Shown piece by piece: positions 27,809-39,491 of a DNA stretch of 64,000 nt. A model generated the notes under the pieces. It saw only the letters and a list, made by a program, of their open reading frames with translations, was not told where the DNA came from and did no database searches. The translations under genes and the position numbers were made by a program. Origin of the DNA: Alloalcanivorax dieselolei B5 (lineage in GTDB: Bacteria > Pseudomonadota > Gammaproteobacteria > Pseudomonadales > Alcanivoracaceae); the NCBI RefSeq assembly GCF_000300005.1, contig NC_018691.1, positions 2,480,001 through 2,544,000 of the forward strand, written 5' to 3'. How positions within the stretch are numbered: the stretch's first letter is position 1; each line of letters opens with the position of its first letter.

Positions 27809-27837
27809 AGGGGCCATCCTCCGCGGGAGGGGCCCCT
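27809..27837. terminator. Hairpin between receptor gene and RND gene
   Basis: Stem AGGGGCC / GGCCCCT continued by CCTCC / GGAGG with a 2-nt bulge and GCG loop. It lies between the convergent stops; no U-run follows, so termination is only likely. Confidence 0.5.
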
Positions 27838-30800
27838 AGCGGGTCTCGTCGCAGCCCTCCCTGAGCGGACGTGCGAAGCGCAGTACGGCAACGGTGAGCG
27901 CGGGCAGAAAGGTGACCGTCACCAAGGCAGTGCCGATCAGACCGAACAGCACGATGGCACCAACGCCGCGATACAGTTCGGTGCCTTCGCCAGGCAACAA
28001 CACCAAAGGTGCCAGTCCGCATACCGTGGTAATGGTGGTCATGGCGATGGGGCGTAGCCTGGAACGTACCGCGTTGCTGACCGCGTCGTCGGCGCTCTGT
28101 CCCTGGCGGCGATTGGTCAGCGCCTCATGCACGATCAGAATCGGGTTGTTCACCACGGTTCCCATCAGAATCAGAAAGCCGAGCATGGAAATCATGTCGA
28201 AGGACTGTTGCACCGGCGGCAGCCCGAACGTCGGCAATAATGCGCCGAAGCCATTTAGCAGCGCCAGGCCGAGAATGCCACTGGCAATGCCCGCGGGTAT
28301 GGTGGTCATGATCAGCAGCGGATAGCCCCAATGGGTGAAGATCGCCACCAGCAGCAGGTAGATCAGCGCCAGCGCCACGATATAATTGCCGGACAGCGCC
28401 TCGCGAGTAGCGTCCAACTGGTCACTGGCGCCGGAGATATCCACCGTGACCCCGGCGGGAATCCGCCCCTGATCACGCAGATGACCGATCACCTGCTCCC
28501 GTACCAGGGCCACACCGGTTTCCAGCGGCACGCCGCGTGGCGGAATGATGTTCAGAGTCACGGTGCGGCGACCGTTGACGCGCCGGACCATACTGGTATC
28601 CACGGCCTCCTCCAATGACGCCAGCGACGACAGCGGCACCGTGGCCCCTTGCGGAGTATGCACCGGCAGCGAGGGCAGGGTATCCAGCGCCGGGTCCGAG
28701 CCCACATCGCTGTAGGCGTAGATATCCACTTTGTCATCACCGAGGAAGAATTCGTCCATGAAGGCGCCATCGGTCAGTGCCGCCACGGTGAAGCCAAGAC
28801 TCTCCGCGCTCATACCCAGCTCCTCCGCCCGCTCCCAATCCGGTCGCACTTCCAGCATCGGCTGGGCCAGGGACAGGCTGGACGGCTGCGACTGAATACG
28901 GGGGTTGTCGAACACTTCCTCCGCCCGCTGATAGGAGAGCAGGGTGAAGTCGTAGATCATCGCCAGATCATTGCCGGAGATATCCAGGTTGACGCTGCGG
29001 GTGCCGCCATCGTTGCTGGAAATGATCGAGCCCCTGGAAACGAAGGCACGCATCCCCGGGTAGCGCTCATACACCTCGGTGATGGCGTCCATCAACGGTT
29101 CCATGTGCGCGGCGTCCACCGGCTCGGCGATGATAAACAGCCCACTGGGTTCAACGTAGAAATTGAGGTAACGGATGGGAGGGGCGGGAAGGTCACCGCT
29201 TTCCCACTTGCCCGGCGCCTCGCCCACCAGAGGCAAAAAATAATCGCGCACTTGCTCGCCGATGGCGGCCATCGCCTCCAGGTTGTAGCCTGGCGGGGCG
29301 TTCATGGAGGCGAACACCTTGGCTTCCTCGCCCTCCGGCAGGTATTCCGCCGGCGGCGTCAACACCACCAGAATCAGCCCGCCGGCCAGAACCGTGCCGC
29401 CGATGGTGACACCGCGCCGACCGGCACTGGCGCTGAGCCAGTCGGACAACCGGTGCAGGCCGCGCAACCAGCGACTGTCTTGGCCACCGTGCTCGAACAC
29501 GGCGCCAAAATCCAACCTTGCCGCCAGGGTGGGAATCACCGTCATCGCCACCAGCATGGACACCAGAATGGACGCGGACACGGCAATGGCGATATCGGAG
29601 TAAAGCTGTCCGGCCTCCTGCTGAATGAACACCACCGGCAGAAACACCAACACGGTGGTCATGGTGGAAGCGAATACCGCCGGCCATACCTTGCGGATAC
29701 CTTCCACCGAGGCTCGGAACCGGTCCAGTCCCCGGCGGCGCTCGATCTCGATGCTTTCCAGCACGACGATGGAGTTGTCCAGGGTCATGCCGATGGCGAA
29801 AGCCACGCCGGCCAGGGAAATCACGTTGATGGTACGTCCGGCCAGCAACAGGCCGAGAAAAGCGGCGATGGTACAGATCGGGATCCCCACGACGCCGACG
29901 GCGGTGATGCGTACCGATCGCAGAAACAAAAACATGACCAGGGTGGCGAACAGGGCACCGATAGCCAGATTACTCCAAACGTTGGCGACGGACGCTTCCA
30001 CGTAACGCGCATCGTCGGAGATCAGCGCGATGCGCAGACCGGCCGGTTCCAGCACCTCCCGGTTGATCAGAGCCACTTCCTCGAACATGGCGTATTTGAT
30101 GTCGATAACATTGGATCCGGTCTCCCGCCGTACCGCCAGGCTGATGACCGGCTCGCCATTGACGGAGCTGATAACGTTGACCGGGAAATGGTCCAGTTCC
30201 ACCGTGGCCACATCGCGCAGCCGGATCACCCCGTCGCCGCGGCGGGCCAGTACCAGGTCAAGCATGTCCGACAGCTGCTCGAACCGGCCCACGGTACGCA
30301 GCAGATAACGGCGCTTGCCGCTATCCACTTCGCCGCCGGAAACATCGCGGTTACGCGCGCGCATGGCGTCACGGACCTGGGTCACGGTGAGATTGCGCTC
30401 GGCTAGCCGTTGCGGGTTCAGCAGCACCCGGATTTGCCGTTCCGCGCCGCCCCGCAGTTCCACCTGGGACACGCCCGGCACGCTCTCCATGCGGGGACGG
30501 ACGTTGTCGTCGATGAAATCCCGCATCAGGTCCAGGTCCAGATCCCTGGGATTGCCCGGCAACGGTGACACCCGGTAATACATGAAGGCGTTGGAGGAAA
30601 AGGACGTGGACAGGATCATCGGTTGATCCACGTTGTCCGGATAGGATGGCACCTGGCTGAGCGCGTTGTTGACTCGGATCAGCGTCTCGGTAATGTCCAC
30701 GCCAAAAGGAAATTCCAGTTCAATCTCGGCACTACCGCTGCTGGCCACGGCGGTGAGCCGGCGCAGGTTGGGCACGTTACGCAGGTATTCCTCTTGTTCA

Positions 30801-30988
30801 ATGAGGATTTCCTTTTCCACGTCCTGAGGGGTGGCGCCGGGCCATTGCGTCAGCACCGAGATGGTGCGCACCTCCAGATCAGGAATCATCTGCACTGGAA
30901 TGCGCAGTGCGGCCAGCACACCCAGAATGGTGATGATCAACACCACCACCGTCATCAGGGTGCCGTTGCGGACGATTTTCTCAAACAC
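27836..30988 (-). CDS. RND-family efflux permease
   Basis: 1050-aa inner-membrane proton antiporter (AcrB/MdtB superfamily) with twelve helices and two large periplasmic loops. It begins MFEKIVRNGTLMTVVVLIITILGVLAALRIPVQMIPDLE and contains the helix-4 relay GVAFAIGMTLDNSIVVLESIEIERR. It keeps only one Asp there where AcrB has two, as in non-AcrB branches. Follows its adaptor gene by 9 bp. No outer-membrane TolC-type gene is in the window, so it presumably uses one encoded elsewhere. Substrates unknown. Confidence 0.92.
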   Translation of the reverse strand: MFEKIVRNGTLMTVVVLIITILGVLAALRIPVQMIPDLEVRTISVLTQWPGATPQDVEKEILIEQEEYLRNVPNLRRLTAVASSGSAEIELEFPFGVDITETLIRVNNALSQVPSYPDNVDQPMILSTSFSSNAFMYYRVSPLPGNPRDLDLDLMRDFIDDNVRPRMESVPGVSQVELRGGAERQIRVLLNPQRLAERNLTVTQVRDAMRARNRDVSGGEVDSGKRRYLLRTVGRFEQLSDMLDLVLARRGDGVIRLRDVATVELDHFPVNVISSVNGEPVISLAVRRETGSNVIDIKYAMFEEVALINREVLEPAGLRIALISDDARYVEASVANVWSNLAIGALFATLVMFLFLRSVRITAVGVVGIPICTIAAFLGLLLAGRTINVISLAGVAFAIGMTLDNSIVVLESIEIERRRGLDRFRASVEGIRKVWPAVFASTMTTVLVFLPVVFIQQEAGQLYSDIAIAVSASILVSMLVAMTVIPTLAARLDFGAVFEHGGQDSRWLRGLHRLSDWLSASAGRRGVTIGGTVLAGGLILVVLTPPAEYLPEGEEAKVFASMNAPPGYNLEAMAAIGEQVRDYFLPLVGEAPGKWESGDLPAPPIRYLNFYVEPSGLFIIAEPVDAAHMEPLMDAITEVYERYPGMRAFVSRGSIISSNDGGTRSVNLDISGNDLAMIYDFTLLSYQRAEEVFDNPRIQSQPSSLSLAQPMLEVRPDWERAEELGMSAESLGFTVAALTDGAFMDEFFLGDDKVDIYAYSDVGSDPALDTLPSLPVHTPQGATVPLSSLASLEEAVDTSMVRRVNGRRTVTLNIIPPRGVPLETGVALVREQVIGHLRDQGRIPAGVTVDISGASDQLDATREALSGNYIVALALIYLLLVAIFTHWGYPLLIMTTIPAGIASGILGLALLNGFGALLPTFGLPPVQQSFDMISMLGFLILMGTVVNNPILIVHEALTNRRQGQSADDAVSNAVRSRLRPIAMTTITTVCGLAPLVLLPGEGTELYRGVGAIVLFGLIGTALVTVTFLPALTVAVLRFARPLREGCDETR

Positions 30989-30997
30989 AGCGGCCCC

Positions 30998-32074
30998 TCA
31001 CTGGCGAACCTCCAGTTCATGGCCGTCCCGCAGGCCCTCGTTACCGCGCACCACCACCCGATCCCCCTCGCTCAGGCCTTCGCGTACCGGCACCAGGTCG
31101 CCCAGGCCTTCGTCTACCCGTAACCGCTGTTCCCGTGCCACTAACGTGCCGTCGGCGTTGCTCTCCGCCAGCCAGACGGAAACCCGGCCATCGGGATAGC
31201 GCAACAGGGCGTCCCGGGGCACCGCCAGCTGCGGTTCCTCACTACTGAGCAACAAAGTGGCGCGCACCGACATGCCCGGTGTCACTCCGGGCGGATCCGT
31301 CAACCTGGCGCGAATCAGGAAGGTACGGGCGTCAGGGTCGTTCACCGGCACGATGGCGGCGATCCGTGCCGCATAGGACGCGCCTCCGCCCCCCGGACGA
31401 ATCTCCAGCCGGCTGTCCTTGGAAAGACGCGGGTAGTATTCCTGCGGTACCGCCAGATCCACATGGACTTGTTGCGGACTGACCAGGTCCAACACCGCGC
31501 TGCCCGGCGTCACCCATTCACCCACTTCCGTGCGCTTGGCACTAATCGCGCCGGCAAACGGCGCTTTGAGCGTATGGCGGGCGAGGAGGGCGCCTTGCCG
31601 GCGCTGTTCCGCCCGCGCGCTGCCCAGCGCCGCCTCCGCCATGGCCACTTCGGCCTCCAGTGCACGCACCTCACTGGCGGCAATGCTGCGTTTCGCTACC
31701 AGTGTGCTTGCTTCCTGAAAACGCCGCCGGGCGTCCGCCAATCGAGCGGCGGCTTCCTTGCCAGCGGCACGGGCGCCGTCCAGCGCCAGACGGTTCAGTT
31801 CACCATCCAGCTCCAGCAGCACCTGACCTTGCTCGACGCGATCCCCCACATCCACGTTCAAGGCCGTTACCAGGCCCGCCACGGAAGTGGACAGCTGGGC
31901 GGCCCTGTCCGCGGTGAGGGTGCCCGTCAGCGGCAACCGTTCCTCCAGATGACGCAACGTCACCGTGGTCAACGCCACTGGCTCCTTGGCCCCAGCCAGG
32001 CCGGTCCAGAAAAGAACAAGTACGCCAAGAATCCCATACCAAATCGCCGGGCTTGCGCCGCGTGTCGACAACAT
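30998..32074 (-). CDS. RND efflux periplasmic adaptor (membrane fusion protein)
   Basis: 358 aa. N-terminal signal/anchor helix (IWYGILGVLVLFWTGLAGA), lipoyl half-motifs (ADRAAQLSTSVAGLVTALNVDVGDRVEQGQVLLELDG and HTLKAPFAGAISAKRTEVGEWV) around an alpha-hairpin, then a beta-barrel domain ending VREGLSEGDRVVVRGNEGLRDG. Pairs with the downstream permease. The ATG giving a normal signal peptide was chosen. About 130 bp of the gap upstream also hold the marR promoter on the other strand. Confidence 0.9.
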   Translation of the reverse strand: MLSTRGASPAIWYGILGVLVLFWTGLAGAKEPVALTTVTLRHLEERLPLTGTLTADRAAQLSTSVAGLVTALNVDVGDRVEQGQVLLELDGELNRLALDGARAAGKEAAARLADARRRFQEASTLVAKRSIAASEVRALEAEVAMAEAALGSARAEQRRQGALLARHTLKAPFAGAISAKRTEVGEWVTPGSAVLDLVSPQQVHVDLAVPQEYYPRLSKDSRLEIRPGGGGASYAARIAAIVPVNDPDARTFLIRARLTDPPGVTPGMSVRATLLLSSEEPQLAVPRDALLRYPDGRVSVWLAESNADGTLVAREQRLRVDEGLGDLVPVREGLSEGDRVVVRGNEGLRDGHELEVRQ

Positions 32075-32204
32075 ACCGCACCCTGATAATGATTCGCTTT
32101 TACGATCGATGGCATTAGGCCCGTGGGCCGGCGCACAGGTCAAGGCCGTCGTCACGTAAACGGGATCTTGCCGAGCAGCACCATCGGCACCGGGAATACG
32201 GAAT

Positions 32205-32264
32205 TTGGCAGGAGACAGGGGTTATTATAATGTGCACACCCTGATTGGAAGGAGCGTACACACC
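32205..32264 (+). promoter_or_regulatory. Promoter and double operator of the MarR regulator gene
   Basis: TTGGCA (32205) and TATAAT (32226) are separated by 15 bp. Directly after the -10 come TGTGCACACC (32231) and, 16 bp on, CGTACACACC (32255), both matching the core of the nic-island operator. The second abuts the start codon. The arrangement suggests autorepression by blocking transcription start. Confidence 0.6.
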
Positions 32265-32266
32265 CT

Positions 32267-32740
32267 ATGGCTAAACGCAAGAAACCCCATACCCCGGCGG
32301 AGTATGGCTACGACTTTTCCGAGCAAGTTGGGCATCTGCTGCGCCGAGCCTACCAGCGGCATACCGCCATCTTCCAGCGTCATAGCTGTGACAAGCAACT
32401 CACCGCGATTCAGTTCGTGGCGCTATGTACTCTGGTGGAGAAGGGGCCCTGTTCGCTGACCGACATCGTTCAGGCCACGGCCATCGATCCAGCCACGGTG
32501 CGTGGGGTGATCAAGCGGTTGAAGGCACGGGACTGGATTGAGCTGTCCACCTGCCCTCAAGACCAGCGCAAGGTGATGGTAACGATCACGCCGTTGGGGG
32601 AAGCGCTGGTAGAGGAAATGATACCGACGGCTCAGCATATCACCGACCTGACCATGGAAAATCTCAACCCCGCCGAGCGAGTGGCGTTGTTGCATCTGCT
32701 GGCCAAGATGGGGTTGCCCGGCGAAGACGGTGGCGACTAA
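32267..32740 (+). CDS. MarR-family regulator, candidate NicR-type regulator of nicotinate catabolism
   Basis: 157 aa with the MarR fold: N-terminal dimer helices, wHTH (LTDIVQATAIDPATVRGVIKRLKARDWIEL, wing STCPQDQRKVMVTITPLGEAL), C-terminal helix. Its place beside the nic operon and the operator-like repeats make it the likely regulator (NicR in Pseudomonas putida is also MarR-type, and responds to 6-hydroxynicotinate). No second regulator resembling NicS (TetR) is in the island. Its stop codon directly abuts the tctA stop on the other strand (no gap). Confidence 0.82.
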   Translation: MAKRKKPHTPAEYGYDFSEQVGHLLRRAYQRHTAIFQRHSCDKQLTAIQFVALCTLVEKGPCSLTDIVQATAIDPATVRGVIKRLKARDWIELSTCPQDQRKVMVTITPLGEALVEEMIPTAQHITDLTMENLNPAERVALLHLLAKMGLPGEDGGD

Positions 32741-34258
32741 TCACTGCAGCTGCCGGGTACGACGCAGATCGTCCCGATAGCGCACAAACCAGGGCGCCAC
32801 CACCGGCAACGCGATGGCCGCCGCCGCCACAATCAGCAGAGTCAAGGCGATCGGGCTGTGAACGAATATATCCCAGGAGCCGCGACCGAGGATCAGGCTG
32901 CGGCGCAGATTTTCTTCCAGCAAGGGTCCCAGAATCAGCCCGAACGCCAATGGCGCCGCCGGTAGTCGCAGTAGATGCAGCAAATAGCCGATCACACCGA
33001 AGGCCAGCATGATGTAAACGTCAGCCATGGTGTTACGAATGGCGAACGAACCCACCACACACAGCACCGTGATTACCACCAGCAGGATATGAGAGGGAAC
33101 GCGGGTCACCCAGGCCACCCAGCGCATTAACAACAGGCCAATAACCAGAGTCAGAATCAGCGCGAGAAAAAACGACGCATAAACACCGGATACGAAGTCC
33201 GGGTTGTTGGCGAACAATCCCGGTCCTGGTCGTAAACCGTGAATCAACAACGACCCCATCAGCACCGCGGTAATGGCATCACCAGGGATGCCGAGGGTCA
33301 TCATGGGGATCAACGTGCCTCCCACGCTGGAGCTGTTGGCGGCTTCCGGCGCCACAACACCTTCCACCGCCCCCTTGCCAAATTGATCCGGACGCTTGGA
33401 AAAGCGCATTTCCTGAGCATAGGCGATAGCCACCGCGATAGCCGAGCCGGCAGCGGGAATCGCGCCCACGGCGGCGCCGATGAAGGAGCCGCGCAGCAAG
33501 GTTTTCCATTGCCCGAGCAATTCCCTCATGGGCGGCCACAGGCGGCCGATGGCAGGCATCACGCTTTTCGCGGAAGGCCTGCCGGCGGCGCCGATGTTCT
33601 TCATCACCTCGGCGAAGCCGAACAGACCCACGCACAGCGGCACCAGTTCGATGCCTCCTTCCAGCACCGGGCTATCAAAGGTCAACCGGGGGATGTCGGT
33701 GAGGCTGTCGAATCCCACCATGCCACAGAGCAGGCCCACGCCGCCGACCAGCATGCCGCGCAGGGTAGACCCCGGCGACGCATAGGCGAGCAACACCAGA
33801 CCGAATACCGCCACCGCGGTGAACTCCGGGCTGCGAAATTTCATCGCCGCGGACGCCAGCAACGGTGCCACCAGCACCAGCGCCAACAAACCGATCAGCC
33901 CTCCCACGGTGGAGGACACCAACGCATAGGTGAGTGCCTGGCCGGCGCGTCCGGAACGCGCCATGGGATAACCATCCAGTTGCGTGACGATGGCCCCCGG
34001 CGTGCCGGGTATATTGATCAGAATCGCCGAAATCGACCCGCCGTAGACACTGGCCACGAACACCGCGAGCAGGAACAGAATCGCCATATGCGGGTCCATG
34101 CTGAAGCTTATCGGCAACAGGATCGCCAAGGCCATGGTGGAACTGACCCCGGGCATGGCGCCGAGCACCACGCCCAGCACGGTACCGGCCGTCGCCAGCA
34201 GCAGCCCCCAGGGCGATAGCACTGTAGCACTCAGCACGGACAGGAAATCATTCAGCAT
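32741..34258 (-). CDS. tctA: Tripartite tricarboxylate transporter, large membrane subunit
   Basis: 505 aa with about eleven membrane helices. Family hallmarks: LGVVLGAMPGVSSTMALAILLP, ILINIPGTPGAIVTQLDGYPMARSGRAGQAL (repeat-type motif), and ANSSSVGGTLIPMMTLGIPGDAITAVLMGSLLIHGLRPGPGLF. Last gene of the nicCDEF-tctCBA operon, so the transported acid is probably nicotinate or a pathway intermediate such as 6-hydroxynicotinate or maleate. This is inference: the family is best known for citrate and other carboxylates. Start at MLNDFL, 12 bp after tctB. Confidence 0.9.
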   Translation of the reverse strand: MLNDFLSVLSATVLSPWGLLLATAGTVLGVVLGAMPGVSSTMALAILLPISFSMDPHMAILFLLAVFVASVYGGSISAILINIPGTPGAIVTQLDGYPMARSGRAGQALTYALVSSTVGGLIGLLALVLVAPLLASAAMKFRSPEFTAVAVFGLVLLAYASPGSTLRGMLVGGVGLLCGMVGFDSLTDIPRLTFDSPVLEGGIELVPLCVGLFGFAEVMKNIGAAGRPSAKSVMPAIGRLWPPMRELLGQWKTLLRGSFIGAAVGAIPAAGSAIAVAIAYAQEMRFSKRPDQFGKGAVEGVVAPEAANSSSVGGTLIPMMTLGIPGDAITAVLMGSLLIHGLRPGPGLFANNPDFVSGVYASFFLALILTLVIGLLLMRWVAWVTRVPSHILLVVITVLCVVGSFAIRNTMADVYIMLAFGVIGYLLHLLRLPAAPLAFGLILGPLLEENLRRSLILGRGSWDIFVHSPIALTLLIVAAAAIALPVVAPWFVRYRDDLRRTRQLQ

Positions 34259-34270
34259 GGCGGGCCTCAA

Positions 34271-34795
34271 TCAACCGATCGGCACTTTTAGTACCGATAC
34301 AAAAACCACATAAAGGAAGGTACACAGCAGCCCTCCCAGAATCAGACCAGAAAACAGTGCGCGCGCTCTCCGCCCGTTGCGCCGCCCGCTCAGCCAGGCG
34401 GTCCAGGCGGCACTGAACAGAAAAGCCGCGGGCAGCAGACCAATCCTGGTGGCGGCCAGACACAGCACGACCATACCGAGAAACAAGGCCACGGCAGGCA
34501 AATGGTCGCCTTGGCGCAGCGACGGTCCGCCCTGCGCTCCGGAAAAAAAACGGACCAATCCTTTGACCAGGATCAACGCCGTCCCCAATGAGAGCAGGCC
34601 TAATACCAGCACCGGCAGGAAGGCGGCTCCCGGGTCCAGCCCGCTCTCCAAACTGGCCATGAGGCGCTTGCCGCTGAGTACCGAAAACCAGCCGGCGGCG
34701 CAGATGATGGCGAAAAAGGCGGCGACCGCCAGATCCAGAATCGGACTTGTGGTGGCCTCGGAAGTGTCGACGTTATCGGCAGGGTGTTGGGCCAT
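34271..34795 (-). CDS. tctB: Tripartite tricarboxylate transporter, small membrane subunit
   Basis: 174 aa, four membrane helices (for example LDLAVAAFFAIICAAGWFSV, FLPVLVLGLLSLGTALILV). The GAAFLPVLVLGLLSLG segment is typical of TctB. Poorly conserved family, assigned with support from its place between tctC and tctA; 3 bp after tctC. Confidence 0.85.
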   Translation of the reverse strand: MAQHPADNVDTSEATTSPILDLAVAAFFAIICAAGWFSVLSGKRLMASLESGLDPGAAFLPVLVLGLLSLGTALILVKGLVRFFSGAQGGPSLRQGDHLPAVALFLGMVVLCLAATRIGLLPAAFLFSAAWTAWLSGRRNGRRARALFSGLILGGLLCTFLYVVFVSVLKVPIG

Positions 34796-34798
34796 GGC

Positions 34799-35764
34799 TC
34801 AGTCTTCGAGCAGATTGGCGTTTTCGAGGATCGTCTTCACTTCCAGGGCGCGCCGGTCCAGGTAGTCGCGGCTTGCCTCTGCGTCGAGAGGCATGATCAC
34901 CAGGCCCAGTTCAGCGGCCTTGCTCTGAAACCCATCATCATTGAGCAGGTCATGGAAGCCTTTCTCCAACCGCTGACGGCGATTCCCGGGCACGCCTTTG
35001 GGCAAATAGAGCATGTAAAAATCCTCGGCGATGAAATCGTAGCCCTGCTCCTTGAAGGTCGGCACATCCGGGGCGAAGGGATGACGCTTCTCAGCGGCCA
35101 CGCCGATGATTTTCACTTTGCCGGCCTTGTGTTGTTCGGCGAGGAGTGGAATCGGCAACGTGGAGGACATGACTTCCCCGGAAACCAGAGCCGAGGCAGT
35201 GGGCGCATAGCCCTGATAGGGGATCTTGCTGAGCGTCACGCCGAAACGCTTCTCGAGCATGGTGGCCGCGATGTAGGAAAATCCACCGGGGGAATCGTTG
35301 CCGTTGAGGATGGAACCGGGCTGCTCTTTGAGCGCCGCCAGATACTGTTTGACGGTACTGATGCCGGTGTCATTGGAAACCGCCAGGGACGCGGGCTCGG
35401 GACCGATCAGCATCAGTGGTTCCAGATCCGCCAGCGGCGTGGCGTTGGCGTTCATGTAGCTTTGCGCGATGGCGTGAGTGCCCATCATGCCGATGGTATA
35501 ACCGTCCGCTTCGGACTGGGCCACGTGCCGAACGCCATTGGATCCGGCGGCGCCGGTTACATTGTTCACCACCATGGCAACCGGCAGGTTTTGCGGTGGG
35601 TTCTCCGCCATCAACCGCGCCGCCAGATCGTAGGCCCCCCCCGCCGGCCAGGGCACGACTATGGTGATGGGCTTTTCCGGAAAATCAGCCATGGCCCGGC
35701 CGGTCAGGGTTCCGAGCATGACCACCGCAAGAATGATGGTGACGAGAGATTTGGCACTCTTCAT
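34799..35764 (-). CDS. tctC: Tripartite tricarboxylate transporter, periplasmic binding protein
   Basis: 321 aa with signal peptide (VTIILAVVMLGTLTGRAMA) and the Bug/TctC fold: FPEKPITIVVPWPAGGAYDLAARLMAE, NVTGAAGSNGVRHVAQSEADGYTIGMMGT, GGFSYIAATMLEKRFGV, VPTFKEQGYDF. It should choose the substrate for TctAB. Directly downstream of nicF (15 bp), which ties it to nicotinate catabolism. Confidence 0.92.
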   Translation of the reverse strand: MKSAKSLVTIILAVVMLGTLTGRAMADFPEKPITIVVPWPAGGAYDLAARLMAENPPQNLPVAMVVNNVTGAAGSNGVRHVAQSEADGYTIGMMGTHAIAQSYMNANATPLADLEPLMLIGPEPASLAVSNDTGISTVKQYLAALKEQPGSILNGNDSPGGFSYIAATMLEKRFGVTLSKIPYQGYAPTASALVSGEVMSSTLPIPLLAEQHKAGKVKIIGVAAEKRHPFAPDVPTFKEQGYDFIAEDFYMLYLPKGVPGNRRQRLEKGFHDLLNDDGFQSKAAELGLVIMPLDAEASRDYLDRRALEVKTILENANLLED

Positions 35765-35779
35765 TGAGCTTCCCCTTTT

Positions 35780-36427
35780 TCACAAGGATGACGATTTCAG
35801 TTGGGCAATGGCCTCGTCGATACCGATGACATCGCCGTACTTACTGTCAATATCGAACAAGTTGGCTTCGTGGGGCTCCGAGTGGCGATCGCCCACCGCT
35901 TCGCGGACCACCATCACGCGGAAGCCGTGTTGCAAACCGTCCACCGCGGTGGCGCGAATGCAACCACTGGTGGAGCAGCCCATGAGGATGAGGGTATCCA
36001 CGCCCAACGCCGTCAGAGTGGAGGCAAGAGACGTGCCGAAAAACGCGCTGGCGTATTGTTTGGTTATCACCAGCTCATCCGCCGCCGGTGCCACTTGCGG
36101 ACAGAACTCGGCGTCCGGGTTGCCCTCCACCATGGCGCGCATGACCGGCGCCTTCTTCACCCAGATACCGCCGTCCAGCTGGTTTTGGCCACGGTAGCGA
36201 ATATTGGTATGGATCACCGGAATGCCGCTGTGGCGAGCGGCTTCCAGCAAGCGCGGCGCATGGTTCATTGCTTCCACCACGCCCGGTGCGTAAAGCGCCG
36301 CTCCCGGGCGGGTGTAGGCCTGCAGAAAATCCACCGCCAGCAAAGCAGGGTGGCGCCCGAAACCGACCCGGCCGCCCCAAACCCCCTGGTAGTTGCTGGC
36401 CAGGTCATCCCGATTGCCGTTACTCAT
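35780..36427 (-). CDS. nicF: Maleamate amidohydrolase
   Basis: 215-aa isochorismatase-like amidase that turns maleamate into maleate and ammonia. Catalytic triad visible: D33 (LLAVDFLQAYT), K123 (ITKQYASAF) and C156 (GCSTSGCIRA). The cis-peptide region and the GG(I/V)W segment fit the N-carbamoylsarcosine amidase/NicF branch. Lies between nicE and tctC; the ATG after the nicE stop was chosen over a longer frame that runs into nicE. Confidence 0.92.
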   Translation of the reverse strand: MSNGNRDDLASNYQGVWGGRVGFGRHPALLAVDFLQAYTRPGAALYAPGVVEAMNHAPRLLEAARHSGIPVIHTNIRYRGQNQLDGGIWVKKAPVMRAMVEGNPDAEFCPQVAPAADELVITKQYASAFFGTSLASTLTALGVDTLILMGCSTSGCIRATAVDGLQHGFRVMVVREAVGDRHSEPHEANLFDIDSKYGDVIGIDEAIAQLKSSSL

Positions 36428-36437
36428 GATCTCCCCC

Positions 36438-37190
36438 TCAATAAGCGCCGGACAGCAGCGCGCCGGCTCCCGGTACCACCGGTTCCAGGTCCAATGCCTT
36501 GAGCATGGCATAGGTGGTGGCGATAGCGGCGGTCACCACCGGCTTGCCGGTGAGCGCCTCGACCTTGGGTACCGCCGCCAGGGACGGCATCTGCACACAG
36601 GCGGACAGCACGATGGCGTCGGCGTCGGAAAAATCCATGCCGGCGACGATATCCGGTAACCGGGCCGGGTCATGGCGCGCCACGTCCAGATTGTTGGGGA
36701 TCTCCAGCGCGCGATATTCGAGCACCTCGGTGCCCTCGCCACGGATGTACTCCACCACCATTTCGGTGAGCGGCTTCATATACGGGGCCACCACCACTAC
36801 CTTGTTGGCGCCGAGCACCTTGAGTGCATCCACCAGCGCCCCGGCACTGGTCACCACTTCGCATTCCTGATCGTTTTCCCGGGTACGCTGGCGCAATCGC
36901 TGCTGCGACTCGCGGTGGTAGCCCGGCCCCATCGACATAATGGCGACGAGACAGGCGTAACCCATGACGTCCACGGCGGCATCACTGAGCTCCAGCGCGC
37001 AACGATCGGACTCGCCGTCCATGGCGGCCAGTTCTTCCTTGCTGACGGTTTTCATGCGCATGCGGCTGGAATGGAAGGTGAATCGATCCGGACGAATTTG
37101 CTGCCGGGCGGTCAACATGGCCGGAATTTCGGTTTCCATGGTGATGTTGGAACTGGGGACGATCTGGCCGATTCGATAAGGTCTGGTCAT
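36438..37190 (-). CDS. nicE: Maleate cis-trans isomerase
   Basis: 250 aa, the same length as Pseudomonas putida NicE and recognisably similar along its length (start MTRPYRIGQIVPSSN, end VPGAGALLSGAY). Asp/Glu-racemase superfamily; the two catalytic cysteines are C80 (GYACLV) and C198 (LSACVQM). Converts maleate to fumarate, the last step, feeding the TCA cycle. Confidence 0.95.
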   Translation of the reverse strand: MTRPYRIGQIVPSSNITMETEIPAMLTARQQIRPDRFTFHSSRMRMKTVSKEELAAMDGESDRCALELSDAAVDVMGYACLVAIMSMGPGYHRESQQRLRQRTRENDQECEVVTSAGALVDALKVLGANKVVVVAPYMKPLTEMVVEYIRGEGTEVLEYRALEIPNNLDVARHDPARLPDIVAGMDFSDADAIVLSACVQMPSLAAVPKVEALTGKPVVTAAIATTYAMLKALDLEPVVPGAGALLSGAY

Positions 37191-37213
37191 GATGTTCTCC
37201 CGACGAGGGCGGC

Positions 37214-39394
<2,181 letters not shown>

Positions 39395-39491
39395 GAATCA
39401 AATGATCAGAAATCGTGCATGCCCGACAACGCATGCCATGAACATCAGCCCGCACCCGATCGGTGCGTGACAATCAGAGCAGGAGGCACCA

